A stretch of DNA of 14,026 bases from Tissierellia bacterium (GTDB lineage: Bacteria > Bacillota > Clostridia > Tissierellales > Tissierellaceae): the NCBI GenBank assembly GCA_012521625.1, contig JAAYLY010000250.1, positions 1 to 14,026 of the forward strand. Direction: 5' to 3'. Under the pieces are notes generated by a model. It worked only from the letters and a program-made list of their open reading frames with translations. It had not been told where the DNA came from and ran no database searches. Made by a program: the position numbers and the translations under genes. Positions 1 to 7,862 of the stretch are shown in pieces; position 1 is the stretch's first letter; each line of letters begins with the position of its first letter.

Positions 1-30
1 CTTCAGCTAGTAAGTCTTCAGCTAGTAAGC
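1..30 (+). repeat. 15-bp tandem duplication in the PolC linker
   Basis: Two adjacent 15-bp units (1-15 and 16-30) differ only at the last base. In the polC frame they encode SASKS followed by SASKL, just before the OB-fold. The array may continue to the left, outside the window. It lies in a likely flexible linker between the PolC N-terminal domain and the OB-fold, so repeat-number change would be tolerated. Confidence 0.75.
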
Positions 31-3000
31 TGGATAATTATTCCTTTGGTAGGGAGATAAAATCGGAAATCATCAAGGTAGAAAACATAGACCTGCAGAC
101 GGGAGTGGCTGCCATTAAAGGGGAGATCTTTGAGCTGGAGACTAGGGAAATTAAGGGTAATAGGCTTTTAATAAGTTTCTATATCACTGATAAGACCGAC
201 TCCATCCTGGTGAAGACCTTCCTTTCTAAGGAGCAGGCGGATGAGTTCTTAGGAAATATAGGCGTAGGGGACCATGTAATCCTTGAAGGGGATGTGATCT
301 ATGACAACTTTTCCAGATGTATTGCCATCATGCTTAAATCCCTAGTTAAGATCCAAAAAATCGAGAGGATGGATAATGCCCAGGAGAAGAGGATTGAGTT
401 CCACTTACATACTAAGATGAGTGCTATGGATGGGGTGGCGGATGTCAAGAAGGTAATCGAAAGGGCTCATAAGTGGGGCCATGAGGCCATAGCCATTACA
501 GACCACGGCGTGGTACAGGCCTTCCCAGAGGCCATGGAGGTAGGGGAAAAGCTGGGTATTAAGGTAATCTACGGAGTGGAAGGCTACTTAGTCAACGACC
601 AGAAACAGATTATCACCGACTATAATCCTGATAAGGAGTATGATGAGTTCGTCATCTTCGATATAGAGACTACGGGTCTATCGGCTATTAAGGACGCTAT
701 TACTGAAATCGGAGCCATAAAGGTAAAGAATGGCCAAGTAATAGATAGCTTCAGCCAACTGGTCAACCCTGAAAGGGAGATACCCGAATTTATAACTAAG
801 CTGACGGGTATTACCAATGAGATGGTTAAGGACCAGCCTACCATTGATGAGGTTATCCTTAAGTTTAATGACTTTATCCAGGGTAGCGTCCTAGTGGCCC
901 ATAACGCCAGCTTCGACGTAGGCTTTATAAGGGAGAAGCTAAAGGCTGTAGGCAAGGGCCTATATAATCCTGTACTGGATACCCTAGAGCTGGTAAGGGC
1001 AGTCTTTCCTGATTTGAAAAATCATAAGTTGGACACCATAGCCAAGCAGCTGGATGTGAAGCTGGAAAACCACCATAGGGCTGTAGACGATGCAACGGCT
1101 ACTAAGGATATCTTCCTTAAGATTATGGACATCTTAAAATCCAGGGGTGTAGAGAGCTTTGATGATATAAACAAGCTTAATGCTAACAAAAATACCTCCA
1201 AGGATAAGGTTTATCATATTGTCATCCTGGCTAAGAACCAGACTGGCTTAAAGAATCTCTATAAGCTAGTTTCCGAATCCCATATAAACCATTTCTACAG
1301 AAGGCCTAGGATACCTAAGTCCCTATTGGAAAGTTATAGGGAGGGTTTAATTATTGGTAGCGCCTGTGAAGCTGGTGAGCTATATAAGGCTATCCTAAAT
1401 GGTAAGTCTATCACAGAAATCAGGAGTATAGTAAGGTTCTATGATTACTTGGAAATCCAGCCCATTGACAATAATATGCACCTTATTCGCAATGGGGTAG
1501 TAAAGGATAGGAAGCAGCTGGAGGATATTAATCGCCAGATTTACCTATTAGGCAAGAAATATAATAAGCCGGTAATAGCTACTGGAGACGTCCACTTCCT
1601 AGACCCGGAAGACGAGGTTTATCGTAGAATCCTAATGGCGGGTCAGGGTTTCCAGGATGCGGATAACCAGGCTCCACTCTACTTTAAGACTACGGAGGAA
1701 ATGCTGGAAGAATTTAAATACTTAGGGGAAGATGGGGCCAGGGAAGTGGTCATAAATAATCCAAAACTTGTAAATAATATGATAGAACAGCTAAAGCCCA
1801 TTCCCGACGGTACTTACCCTCCTGTAATAGAGGGGGCCGATGAGGAATTAAGGCAGATCTGTTATAGTAAGGCCTATGAGATTTACGGCAATCCCCTACC
1901 GGAAATAGTTGAAAAGCGGCTAGAAAGGGAGCTTACTTCCATTATCAGCAACGGCTATGCGGTTATGTATATAATAGCCCAAAAGTTGGTTTGGAAGTCC
2001 ATAGAAGACGGCTATCTGGTAGGATCCAGGGGTTCTGTTGGTTCCTCCTTTGCAGCCACCATGGCGGGAATTACAGAGGTAAATCCTTTAAAACCCCACT
2101 ATGTCTGTCCTAACTGTAAAAACAGCGAATTTTTCCTAGATGGTTCAGTCTCCTCAGGTTCCGACTTGCCCGATAAAGACTGTCCTAAGTGTAATACTAA
2201 GTATGTTAAGGATGGGCAGGATATACCCTTCGAGGTATTCCTAGGATTTGAAGGGGATAAGGAACCTGATATAGACTTAAATTTTGCTAGTGAGTATCAG
2301 TCAACTGCCCATAAGTATACGGAAGAGCTATTTGGAGAAGGCTATGTTTATAGGGCCGGTACCATAGGTACCATAGCTGAAAAGACGGCCTATGGCTTCG
2401 TCAAAAAATACTTTGAGAGCAAGGATAAGGATGTAAATCCTGCTGAGATCAATAGGCTGGTTAAGGGTTGTACCGGTGTTAAGAGGACATCGGGTCAGCA
2501 TCCTGGGGGTGTAATGATAGTGCCTCACTATAAGGATATATATGATTTTACCCCCATACAGTACCCAGCTGATGATAAGGATTCCGGGGTTATTACAACC
2601 CACTTTGACTATAACGCAATTAGTGGTAAGATCTTAAAGCTGGATATACTGGGCCATGATGTTCCCACCATCATTAAGAACCTTGAAGATATTACAGGCA
2701 TCGACCCTACTAAGATTCCTTTAGATGAAAAGAGGACTATGAAGTTATTCTCCAGTACGGAGCCTTTAGGGATCTCAGAGGAGGATATAGATTGTAAGGT
2801 GGGTACCCTAGGTATTCCGGAGTTTGGTACTAAGTTCGTAAGGCAGATGCTAGTTGAAACTCAACCTAAGACCTTCTCAGACTTGGTAAGGATAAGTGGT
2901 CTGTCCCACGGTACCGATGTTTGGATCAACAACGCCCAGGACCTAGTTAAGACAAAGCAGGCTACTATTTCTGAAGTTATAGCCACCAGGGAAGACATCA

Positions 3001-3692
3001 TGTTATACTTGATCAATGCAGGCTTAGATAAGAAGAAGTCCTTCTTCATTATGGAGAAGGTAAGAAAGGGTAAGGGCTTAAGCGAAGAAGACGAAAGGGA
3101 TATGAAGGCCTTAGACCTGCCCCCCTGGTATATTGAATCCTGTAATAAAATCAAGTACATGTTCCCTAAGGCCCACGCCGTAGCCTACGTAATGATGTCT
3201 TTTAGGATTGCCTATTTTAAGGTTTATCATCCAGAAGCCTTCTATGCCACCTATTTCTCTACCAAGGTAGCCGACTTCGATGCCCAACTAGTTTTACAGG
3301 GTAAGGAGGTAGTTAATGAAAAGATTAAGGAGTTAGAAGCCTTAGGCAATGATGCCACAGCCAAGGAAAAGAACCTACTAAGTGTGCTAGAGGTAGTTAG
3401 GGAGATGTATGCAAGAGGATTAAAATTCCAAAAGGTAGATCTATACAAATCCCACAGCCATAAATTCCTCGTCAATGAAGAAGGCATATTACCACCCTTA
3501 ATGGGACTAGATGGGGTTGGAGAAAATGCTGCTAAAAAGATTGTAGAGGAAAGGGAAAAGTCTAAATTCGTTTCCATAGAGGATTTAATAGGCAGGACCA
3601 GGGTAACAAAGACGGTGGTAGAAGCCTTACAAAACCATGGTTGCCTTGAGGGCTTACCTGAAAGTAATCAACTAAGCCTTTTTAACATTTGA
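1..3692 (+). CDS. polC: DNA polymerase III alpha subunit, PolC type (5' end cut by window)
   Basis: Gram-positive replicative DNA polymerase with built-in 3'-5' proofreading, working at the replication fork with the sliding clamp. The reading frame is open from base 3 (1229 visible codons), so the GTG at 105 is not the start. PolC is usually about 1400-1450 residues, so roughly 200 N-terminal residues lie outside the window. Visible order (counting from base 3): OB-fold (about 35-120); PHP domain with HLHT at 134; inserted DEDDh exonuclease with DIETTG at 220, HNASFD ending at D305 and HRAVDD at 358-363; return to PHP; polymerase palm with a four-cysteine zinc site (C702, C705, C727, C730), catalytic DIDLNF (D756, D758) and a third aspartate in KLDILGHD (D881); then the HPGG region; C-terminal QLSLF (1223-1227), a clamp-binding motif. 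Oddities are a 15-bp tandem repeat at the left edge and Val in place of the usual second Asp after GHD. Family assignment is certain. Confidence 0.97.
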   Translation, partial: SASKSSASKLDNYSFGREIKSEIIKVENIDLQTGVAAIKGEIFELETREIKGNRLLISFYITDKTDSILVKTFLSKEQADEFLGNIGVGDHVILEGDVIYDNFSRCIAIMLKSLVKIQKIERMDNAQEKRIEFHLHTKMSAMDGVADVKKVIERAHKWGHEAIAITDHGVVQAFPEAMEVGEKLGIKVIYGVEGYLVNDQKQIITDYNPDKEYDEFVIFDIETTGLSAIKDAITEIGAIKVKNGQVIDSFSQLVNPEREIPEFITKLTGITNEMVKDQPTIDEVILKFNDFIQGSVLVAHNASFDVGFIREKLKAVGKGLYNPVLDTLELVRAVFPDLKNHKLDTIAKQLDVKLENHHRAVDDATATKDIFLKIMDILKSRGVESFDDINKLNANKNTSKDKVYHIVILAKNQTGLKNLYKLVSESHINHFYRRPRIPKSLLESYREGLIIGSACEAGELYKAILNGKSITEIRSIVRFYDYLEIQPIDNNMHLIRNGVVKDRKQLEDINRQIYLLGKKYNKPVIATGDVHFLDPEDEVYRRILMAGQGFQDADNQAPLYFKTTEEMLEEFKYLGEDGAREVVINNPKLVNNMIEQLKPIPDGTYPPVIEGADEELRQICYSKAYEIYGNPLPEIVEKRLERELTSIISNGYAVMYIIAQKLVWKSIEDGYLVGSRGSVGSSFAATMAGITEVNPLKPHYVCPNCKNSEFFLDGSVSSGSDLPDKDCPKCNTKYVKDGQDIPFEVFLGFEGDKEPDIDLNFASEYQSTAHKYTEELFGEGYVYRAGTIGTIAEKTAYGFVKKYFESKDKDVNPAEINRLVKGCTGVKRTSGQHPGGVMIVPHYKDIYDFTPIQYPADDKDSGVITTHFDYNAISGKILKLDILGHDVPTIIKNLEDITGIDPTKIPLDEKRTMKLFSSTEPLGISEEDIDCKVGTLGIPEFGTKFVRQMLVETQPKTFSDLVRISGLSHGTDVWINNAQDLVKTKQATISEVIATREDIMLYLINAGLDKKKSFFIMEKVRKGKGLSEEDERDMKALDLPPWYIESCNKIKYMFPKAHAVAYVMMSFRIAYFKVYHPEAFYATYFSTKVADFDAQLVLQGKEVVNEKIKELEALGNDATAKEKNLLSVLEVVREMYARGLKFQKVDLYKSHSHKFLVNEEGILPPLMGLDGVGENAAKKIVEEREKSKFVSIEDLIGRTRVTKTVVEALQNHGCLEGLPESNQLSLFNI

Positions 3693-3717
3693 TTTTCTTT
3701 CCAGCACGTGATATAAT
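3689..3717 (+). promoter_or_regulatory. Sigma-A-like promoter of the rimP-nusA-infB operon
   Basis: A -35 box TTGATT (3689-3694, four of six consensus bases) is separated by 17 bp from a perfect -10 box TATAAT (3712-3717). The -35 overlaps the polC stop codon. Transcription would start near 3724, giving a leader of about 150 nt before rimP. This is the best promoter match seen in the window, but the start site is inferred. Confidence 0.7.
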
Positions 3718-3748
3718 GATAATGACAATATTAAGGCTTGGAGCGAAG

Positions 3749-3777
3749 AGAGTGGGATTTCCCACTCTTGCTTTTTT
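3749..3777 (+). terminator. Hairpin with T-run in the rimP leader: polC terminator and/or NusA-type attenuator
   Basis: A perfect 8-bp stem, AGAGTGGG (3749-3756) with CCCACTCT (3761-3768), closes on an ATTT tetraloop. TGC and then six T residues (3772-3777) follow. The three-base gap between stem and T-run is typical of a weakened intrinsic terminator. It lies downstream of the predicted operon promoter, so it can stop polC readthrough and also new rimP-operon transcripts. In Bacillus subtilis the rimP(ylxS)-nusA leader carries a NusA-dependent attenuator, and the same arrangement is inferred here. Confidence 0.75.
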
Positions 3778-3875
3778 ATGACCACTAGGAAGGGACCTTA
3801 AGTTGGCAAAAGATAAGATTTAATTAACTTCCTATGAAGAAGTCTTGAGGAATGTGATGATTTTGGAGGTGTAGG
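3778..3875 (+). promoter_or_regulatory. rimP 5' leader downstream of the attenuator, with RBS
   Basis: About 98 nt without an ORF. The 7-bp inverted repeat TAGGAAG (3786-3792) and CTTCCTA (3828-3834) could form a stem. CCTTAA (3796-3801) could pair back to TTAAGG (3731-3736) across the terminator hairpin. Both pairings are short and may be chance. GGAGGT (3865-3870) lies 5 nt before the rimP ATG and fixes that start. Confidence 0.4.
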
Positions 3876-4358
3876 ATGAGTAACAAGAGAAAGAGCAATA
3901 GAAAAGAGCTACTGAAGATGGTGAGGGAGATGTCCCTACAAGTTGCTGAAGAATTAGGTTTTGAATTGGTAGATGTTGAATATGTTAAGGAATTTGGTAG
4001 CTACATTCTAAGGATATTTATAGATAAGGAAGGTGGAGTTAATACGGACGATTGTGAAAGGATGAGCGAAAAATTAAGCGCCCTTTTAGATGAAAAGGAT
4101 CCTATTAAAAATCCGTATTTCTTAGAAGTATCATCTCCTGGTCTTGATAGGCCATTGAAAACCGACAGGGATTTGGAGAGAAACTTAGAAAAGGAAGTTG
4201 AAATAAAACTATATAAACCAATAGATAAAAAGAAAAACTACCAAGGATATCTAGTAGACTTTAATGAACAAGCAGTAATCATAGAAGATGAAGATGGTAA
4301 TAAGATTGAATTACCAAGAGAATTAATCTCCATAATACGCTTAGCCATTAAATTTTAA
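3876..4358 (+). CDS. rimP: Ribosome maturation factor RimP
   Basis: RimP (YlxS in Bacillus) binds the free 30S subunit and helps assemble its head region around S12/S19. The 160-residue product has the usual length. An alpha/beta N-terminal domain (about 10-82) is followed by the family signature EVSSPGLDRPL at 84-94 and a C-terminal SH3-like barrel (about 95-158). The first ten residues are rich in Lys/Arg, suiting rRNA contact. The ATG at 3876 follows GGAGGT at 5 nt spacing. It is the first gene of the operon, behind the promoter and hairpin at 3689-3777, and lies 15 nt before nusA, the conserved pairing across bacteria. Nothing is unusual in the protein. Confidence 0.96.
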   Translation: MSNKRKSNRKELLKMVREMSLQVAEELGFELVDVEYVKEFGSYILRIFIDKEGGVNTDDCERMSEKLSALLDEKDPIKNPYFLEVSSPGLDRPLKTDRDLERNLEKEVEIKLYKPIDKKKNYQGYLVDFNEQAVIIEDEDGNKIELPRELISIIRLAIKF

Positions 4359-4373
4359 AGAGGAGGATTTTGT

Positions 4374-5462
4374 ATGAATGAAGAATTTATCCAAGCCCTT
4401 ACTGAAATAGAAAAGGAAAAGGGTATTTCGAAGGATGTAATCTTCGATGCCTTAGAATCAGCCTTAATATCTAGCTACAAGAAGAATTTCGGTACTACAC
4501 AAAATGTGGTAGTTGAAATAGATAGGGATACTGGGCAAACTAAGGTGTTTGCCCTTAAGGAAATCGTAGAAGAAGTGGAAAATGAAAACCTACAAATAGG
4601 GCTTGAGGAAGCTAAGGAAATTGATGATAAGTATACTTTAGGAGATACGGCCTTAATTGAGGTTACACCTAGGGATTTTGGTAGGATTGCTGCCCAAACT
4701 GCTAAACAGGTAGTTATTCAGAGGATAAAGGATGCAGAAAGGGAAGTAATCTACGATGAGTTTATCAATAGAGAAAATGAAATCATCACAGGAATGGTTC
4801 AAAGGATAACAAACAACACGGTCTTCATAGACCTGGGTAAGACTGAAGGGATCCTACCCCCTAGTGAGCAGATACCAGGAGAGGAGTATAGCCAGTCCGA
4901 TAGGCTAAAATTATTGATAGTTGAGGTGAAAAAGACTACAAAGGGACCTCAGATTATACTATCTAGGTCTCATCCTGGACTGGTTAAACGCTTATTTGAA
5001 TTGGAAGTTCCTGAAATAACTAGCGGGATTGTAGAGATTTATTCCATTGCCAGGGAAGCTGGCTCAAGAACTAAGATTGCCGTCTTTTCCAAAGACCCAA
5101 ATGTGGATCCCCTAGGAGCCTGTGTAGGCTTTAAGGGTAGCAGGGTAAATGCAATAGTGGAAGAGTTAAACGGAGAAAAAATAGACATAGTGATCTATAG
5201 CAAGGATATTGGTGAATTTATAGCCAATAGCTTAAGTCCATCTAAGGTAGTTAAGGTTGAAATCAATGAGGAAGAAAAGTCAGCCTTAGTGGTGGTACCC
5301 GATTATCAACTTTCCCTAGCCATTGGTAAGGAAGGGCAGAATGCAAGGTTGGCTGCAAAGCTCACTAATTGGAAGATAGACATTAAGTCTGAATCTCAAT
5401 ATGAAGAAATTATAAATAGTCGAGGTGATTTAGATGGCGAAGAAGAGGAAGATTCCCATTAG
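4374..5462 (+). CDS. nusA: Transcription termination/antitermination factor NusA
   Basis: NusA binds RNA polymerase near the RNA exit channel, promotes pausing and hairpin-dependent termination, and takes part in antitermination complexes. The product has 362 residues, close to the short Gram-positive form that lacks the C-terminal acidic repeats of E. coli NusA. Order: N-terminal polymerase-binding domain (about 1-125); S1 domain (about 134-200, with FIDLGKTEGILP); KH1 around GACVG at 248; KH2 with IGKEGQNARLA from 317. The ATG follows AGAGGAGG (4359-4366). The tail DLDGEEEEDSH is acidic, and its last 29 nt overlap ylxR, implying translational coupling. The product may act back on the hairpin at 3749-3777 upstream of its own operon; this is inference from Bacillus. 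Confidence 0.97.
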   Translation: MNEEFIQALTEIEKEKGISKDVIFDALESALISSYKKNFGTTQNVVVEIDRDTGQTKVFALKEIVEEVENENLQIGLEEAKEIDDKYTLGDTALIEVTPRDFGRIAAQTAKQVVIQRIKDAEREVIYDEFINRENEIITGMVQRITNNTVFIDLGKTEGILPPSEQIPGEEYSQSDRLKLLIVEVKKTTKGPQIILSRSHPGLVKRLFELEVPEITSGIVEIYSIAREAGSRTKIAVFSKDPNVDPLGACVGFKGSRVNAIVEELNGEKIDIVIYSKDIGEFIANSLSPSKVVKVEINEEEKSALVVVPDYQLSLAIGKEGQNARLAAKLTNWKIDIKSESQYEEIINSRGDLDGEEEEDSH

Positions 5463-5724
5463 AAAGTGCATCGGATGTGGTGAGGGTAAGCCTAAGAAGG
5501 AACTAATTAGGATAGTTAGGACCCCAGAGGGGGAAGTTAAGGCAGACCTAACTGGAAGGGCCAACGGCAGAGGGGCTTATATCTGCCCGGCTGTAGAATG
5601 CCTGAATAAGGCTATTAAAACTAAGAGTATTGCCAGAAGCCTAGAAACGGACATACCTGATGAAGTATATGAGGAGATAAGGGAGGTAATTGGGAATCTA
5701 GAAGAGGAAAACACCTTGAAATAA
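5434..5724 (+). CDS. rnpM: YlxR family protein (RNase P modulator RnpM)
   Basis: Small basic RNA-binding protein of the YlxR (DUF448) family. The Bacillus subtilis member has been reported to bind RNase P RNA and reduce RNase P activity, hence the name RnpM. The 96-residue product shows the family pattern: basic start MAKKRKIPIRK, C12-x-x-C15, RTPEG (29-33), GRGAYIC (45-51) and a further Cys at 56, which could form a metal site with C12, C15 and C51. It starts inside nusA (29-nt overlap), with GAGGTGA at 5422-5428 as RBS inside the nusA frame. Only 18 nt separate its stop from the infB ATG, so there is no ylxQ. Family is certain; the exact role in this organism is inferred. Confidence 0.93.
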   Translation: MAKKRKIPIRKCIGCGEGKPKKELIRIVRTPEGEVKADLTGRANGRGAYICPAVECLNKAIKTKSIARSLETDIPDEVYEEIREVIGNLEEENTLK

Positions 5725-5728
5725 TACT

Positions 5729-5736
5729 AGGAGGTG
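5729..5736 (+). promoter_or_regulatory. infB Shine-Dalgarno site that fixes the start at 5743
   Basis: AGGAGGTG spans 5729-5736. The in-frame GTG at 5734 is part of this ribosome binding site and cannot be the start. The ATG at 5743 lies 8 nt past AGGAGG and gives a protein beginning MTKIRIYELAKEL, as IF2 proteins of this group do. Confidence 0.85.
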
Positions 5737-5742
5737 CATTAT

Positions 5743-7851
5743 ATGACAAAGATTAGAATTTATGAATTAGCAAAAGAATTGAATATGACTAGCAGGGAAT
5801 TAATGGAAAGGATAGGGGAATTAGACTTTCAAGTATCCAGCCATATGAGTTCAATAGATAGGGAAGAAGCCATGTTGATTAAGGAACTTTTGGAAGATAA
5901 TAAGGAAGTTGAAGAAATAGAGGATATAGAAGAAGAGGATTATAAGGCTAAAAAGAAGAATAAATCTTCAAAAAGGGCAAAAGATAAGGATAAGGAAGAG
6001 GAAGCTAAACTTAAGAACAATAAAAAGCCTAAGAAGAATAAGAAGGATAGAAGGAATAAAAAGGAAGAAAAGGCAAAGGAAGAGAAGGAATCAAAAGAGT
6101 CCGCTATTGAACTGACTGGCAATATTATAGTTAAGGATCTGGCTGAAAAACTTGGAGTAAATATTTCCCAAGTTATTACTAAATTAATCGGCTTAGGCGT
6201 TATGGCAAATCAAAATCAAGAGATAGATGCGGAAATAGCCCAATTAATAGCCGAAGAATTTGGCGTTAAAGTAGTAGTCAAATCACCTGATGAAGGGGAT
6301 ATAGTAGATGAATTCCAATTGGATTTTGAAGACGATCCAGAAGACCTACTACCAAGACCACCAGTAGTAACGGTTATGGGCCACGTAGACCATGGTAAGA
6401 CTTCGTTACTAGATGCCATAAGGGAAGCTCGTGTTACCCAGGGTGAAGCTGGAGGAATTACACAGCACATTGGGGCCTATGAGGTTCAGGTTGGGGATAA
6501 CAAAATTGTTTTCCTAGATACACCAGGTCACGAAGCCTTCACATCCATGAGGGCAAGGGGAGCCAGTGTAACAGATATAGCTGTACTGGTAGTAGCTGCT
6601 GACGACGGTGTTATGCCTCAGACAGTAGAGGCTATTAGCCACGCTAAGGCTGCCAATGTACCTATTATAGTTGCTATTAACAAGATCGATAAACCTACGG
6701 CCAATGTGGAAAGGATTAAGCAGGAACTTGTAGAACATGAACTCCTGCCAGAGGATTGGGGCGGAGATACTATTACTGTTCCAGTATCTGCTAAACAAAA
6801 GACTAATATTGACGAACTACTGGAAATGATCCTATTAGTGGCTGAAATGCAGGAATTAAAGGCCAATCCAAATAGAAATGCTGTAGGTACCATCATAGAG
6901 GCTCAGCTGGATAAGGGTAAGGGCCCTGTGGCTACTGTTTTAATTCAAAAAGGTACCCTATCTATTGGTGATATGGTAGTTTGTGGAACTGCCTACGGTA
7001 GGGTAAGGGCAATGTTCGATGATGGAGGTAAGAGGATTAAGAAGGCTGGTCCATCTACACCAGTTCAGATCCTAGGTCTTTCTGAAGTACCTGATGCAGG
7101 AGAAATCCTATATGCAGTGGAAGATGAGAAGACTGCCAGGGAATTTGCAGAAAGAAGGAAGGAAATATTAAGGGAAGAGCAGCTTAAGTCTACTTCTAAG
7201 GTTTCCTTAGATGACCTATTTGAAAGGATCAAGGAAGGGGAAATTAAAGACCTTAATATAATCATAAAGGCTGACGTTAGGGGAAGTATTGAGGCCTTAG
7301 CCCAGTCTATAGAAAAGCTAGAAACGGATGAGGTTAAGATAAATATCATCCACGGTGGTGTGGGTGGAATTTCAGAAAGCGACATCATGTTAGCTTCAGC
7401 TTCCAATGCCATAGTTATAGGCTTTAACGTTAGACCAAACCTACCAGCCATAGAAGCAGCTAAGAGGGAGCAGGTAGACGTAAGAACCTATAGGGTAATT
7501 TACGAGGCTATAGAGGATATTCAAGCGGCTGTTAAGGGTATGTTAGAACCAACCCTAGTTGAAGAAGTATTAGGTAGGGTTGAGGTAAGGGATACCTTTA
7601 AGTTGCCAAACAATATGGTGGTGGCAGGTATCTATGTCCTTAATGGTAAGATTACAAGGAATGCTAAGGTAAGGCTGTTAAGAAACGACGTAGTAGTTTA
7701 TGAGGGTAATGTGGCTTCCCTGAAGAGGTTTAAGGATGACGTTAGGGAAGTTGCAGCTGGTTATGAAGCCGGTCTTGGCTTGGAAAATTTCAACGATGTT
7801 AAAGTTGGAGATATGATTGAGGCTTATATTATAAAAGAGATAGAAAGATAG
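5743..7851 (+). CDS. infB: Translation initiation factor IF-2
   Basis: IF2 is the GTPase that places formyl-Met-tRNA on the 30S subunit and drives 50S joining. The 702-residue product starts at the ATG preceded by AGGAGG. Order: first IF2_N helical domain (about 1-48); low-complexity linker (52-121) with an acidic part (52-66) and then a Lys/Glu-rich part; second IF2_N domain (about 122-178); G domain with GHVDHGKT (213-220), DTPGHEA (from 259), NKID (313-316) and SAK (349-351); then domain II, the IF2 domain III region and the C-terminal fMet-tRNA-binding barrel. All GTPase motifs are intact. The stop overlaps the RBS of rbfA, suggesting coupled translation. IF2 is often made in a shorter internal-start form; no clear internal RBS was identified here. 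Confidence 0.97.
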   Translation: MTKIRIYELAKELNMTSRELMERIGELDFQVSSHMSSIDREEAMLIKELLEDNKEVEEIEDIEEEDYKAKKKNKSSKRAKDKDKEEEAKLKNNKKPKKNKKDRRNKKEEKAKEEKESKESAIELTGNIIVKDLAEKLGVNISQVITKLIGLGVMANQNQEIDAEIAQLIAEEFGVKVVVKSPDEGDIVDEFQLDFEDDPEDLLPRPPVVTVMGHVDHGKTSLLDAIREARVTQGEAGGITQHIGAYEVQVGDNKIVFLDTPGHEAFTSMRARGASVTDIAVLVVAADDGVMPQTVEAISHAKAANVPIIVAINKIDKPTANVERIKQELVEHELLPEDWGGDTITVPVSAKQKTNIDELLEMILLVAEMQELKANPNRNAVGTIIEAQLDKGKGPVATVLIQKGTLSIGDMVVCGTAYGRVRAMFDDGGKRIKKAGPSTPVQILGLSEVPDAGEILYAVEDEKTAREFAERRKEILREEQLKSTSKVSLDDLFERIKEGEIKDLNIIIKADVRGSIEALAQSIEKLETDEVKINIIHGGVGGISESDIMLASASNAIVIGFNVRPNLPAIEAAKREQVDVRTYRVIYEAIEDIQAAVKGMLEPTLVEEVLGRVEVRDTFKLPNNMVVAGIYVLNGKITRNAKVRLLRNDVVVYEGNVASLKRFKDDVREVAAGYEAGLGLENFNDVKVGDMIEAYIIKEIER

Positions 7852-7862
7852 AGGTAATCTAT

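Noticed and set aside
105..107. GTG at 105 as the start of polC
   Set aside because: The frame stays open to base 3 with sensible PolC linker sequence, no RBS precedes the GTG, and PolC needs about 200 more N-terminal residues. The gene is cut by the window edge.
2357..2374. Tandem 9-bp repeat GGTACCATA in polC
   Set aside because: It encodes the conserved PolC motif AGTIGTIAEKTAYGF, so protein constraint explains it.
3712..3777. Riboswitch in the rimP leader
   Set aside because: The RNA before the hairpin is only about 25 nt, too short for a ligand-binding domain.
3693..3875. A tRNA or small ORF in the polC-rimP gap (E. coli has metY near rimP)
   Set aside because: No cloverleaf, T-loop sequence or RBS-led ORF is visible; promoter, hairpin and leader account for the space.
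5734..5736. GTG at 5734 as the infB start
   Set aside because: It lies inside the AGGAGGTG ribosome binding site; the ATG at 5743 has correct spacing.
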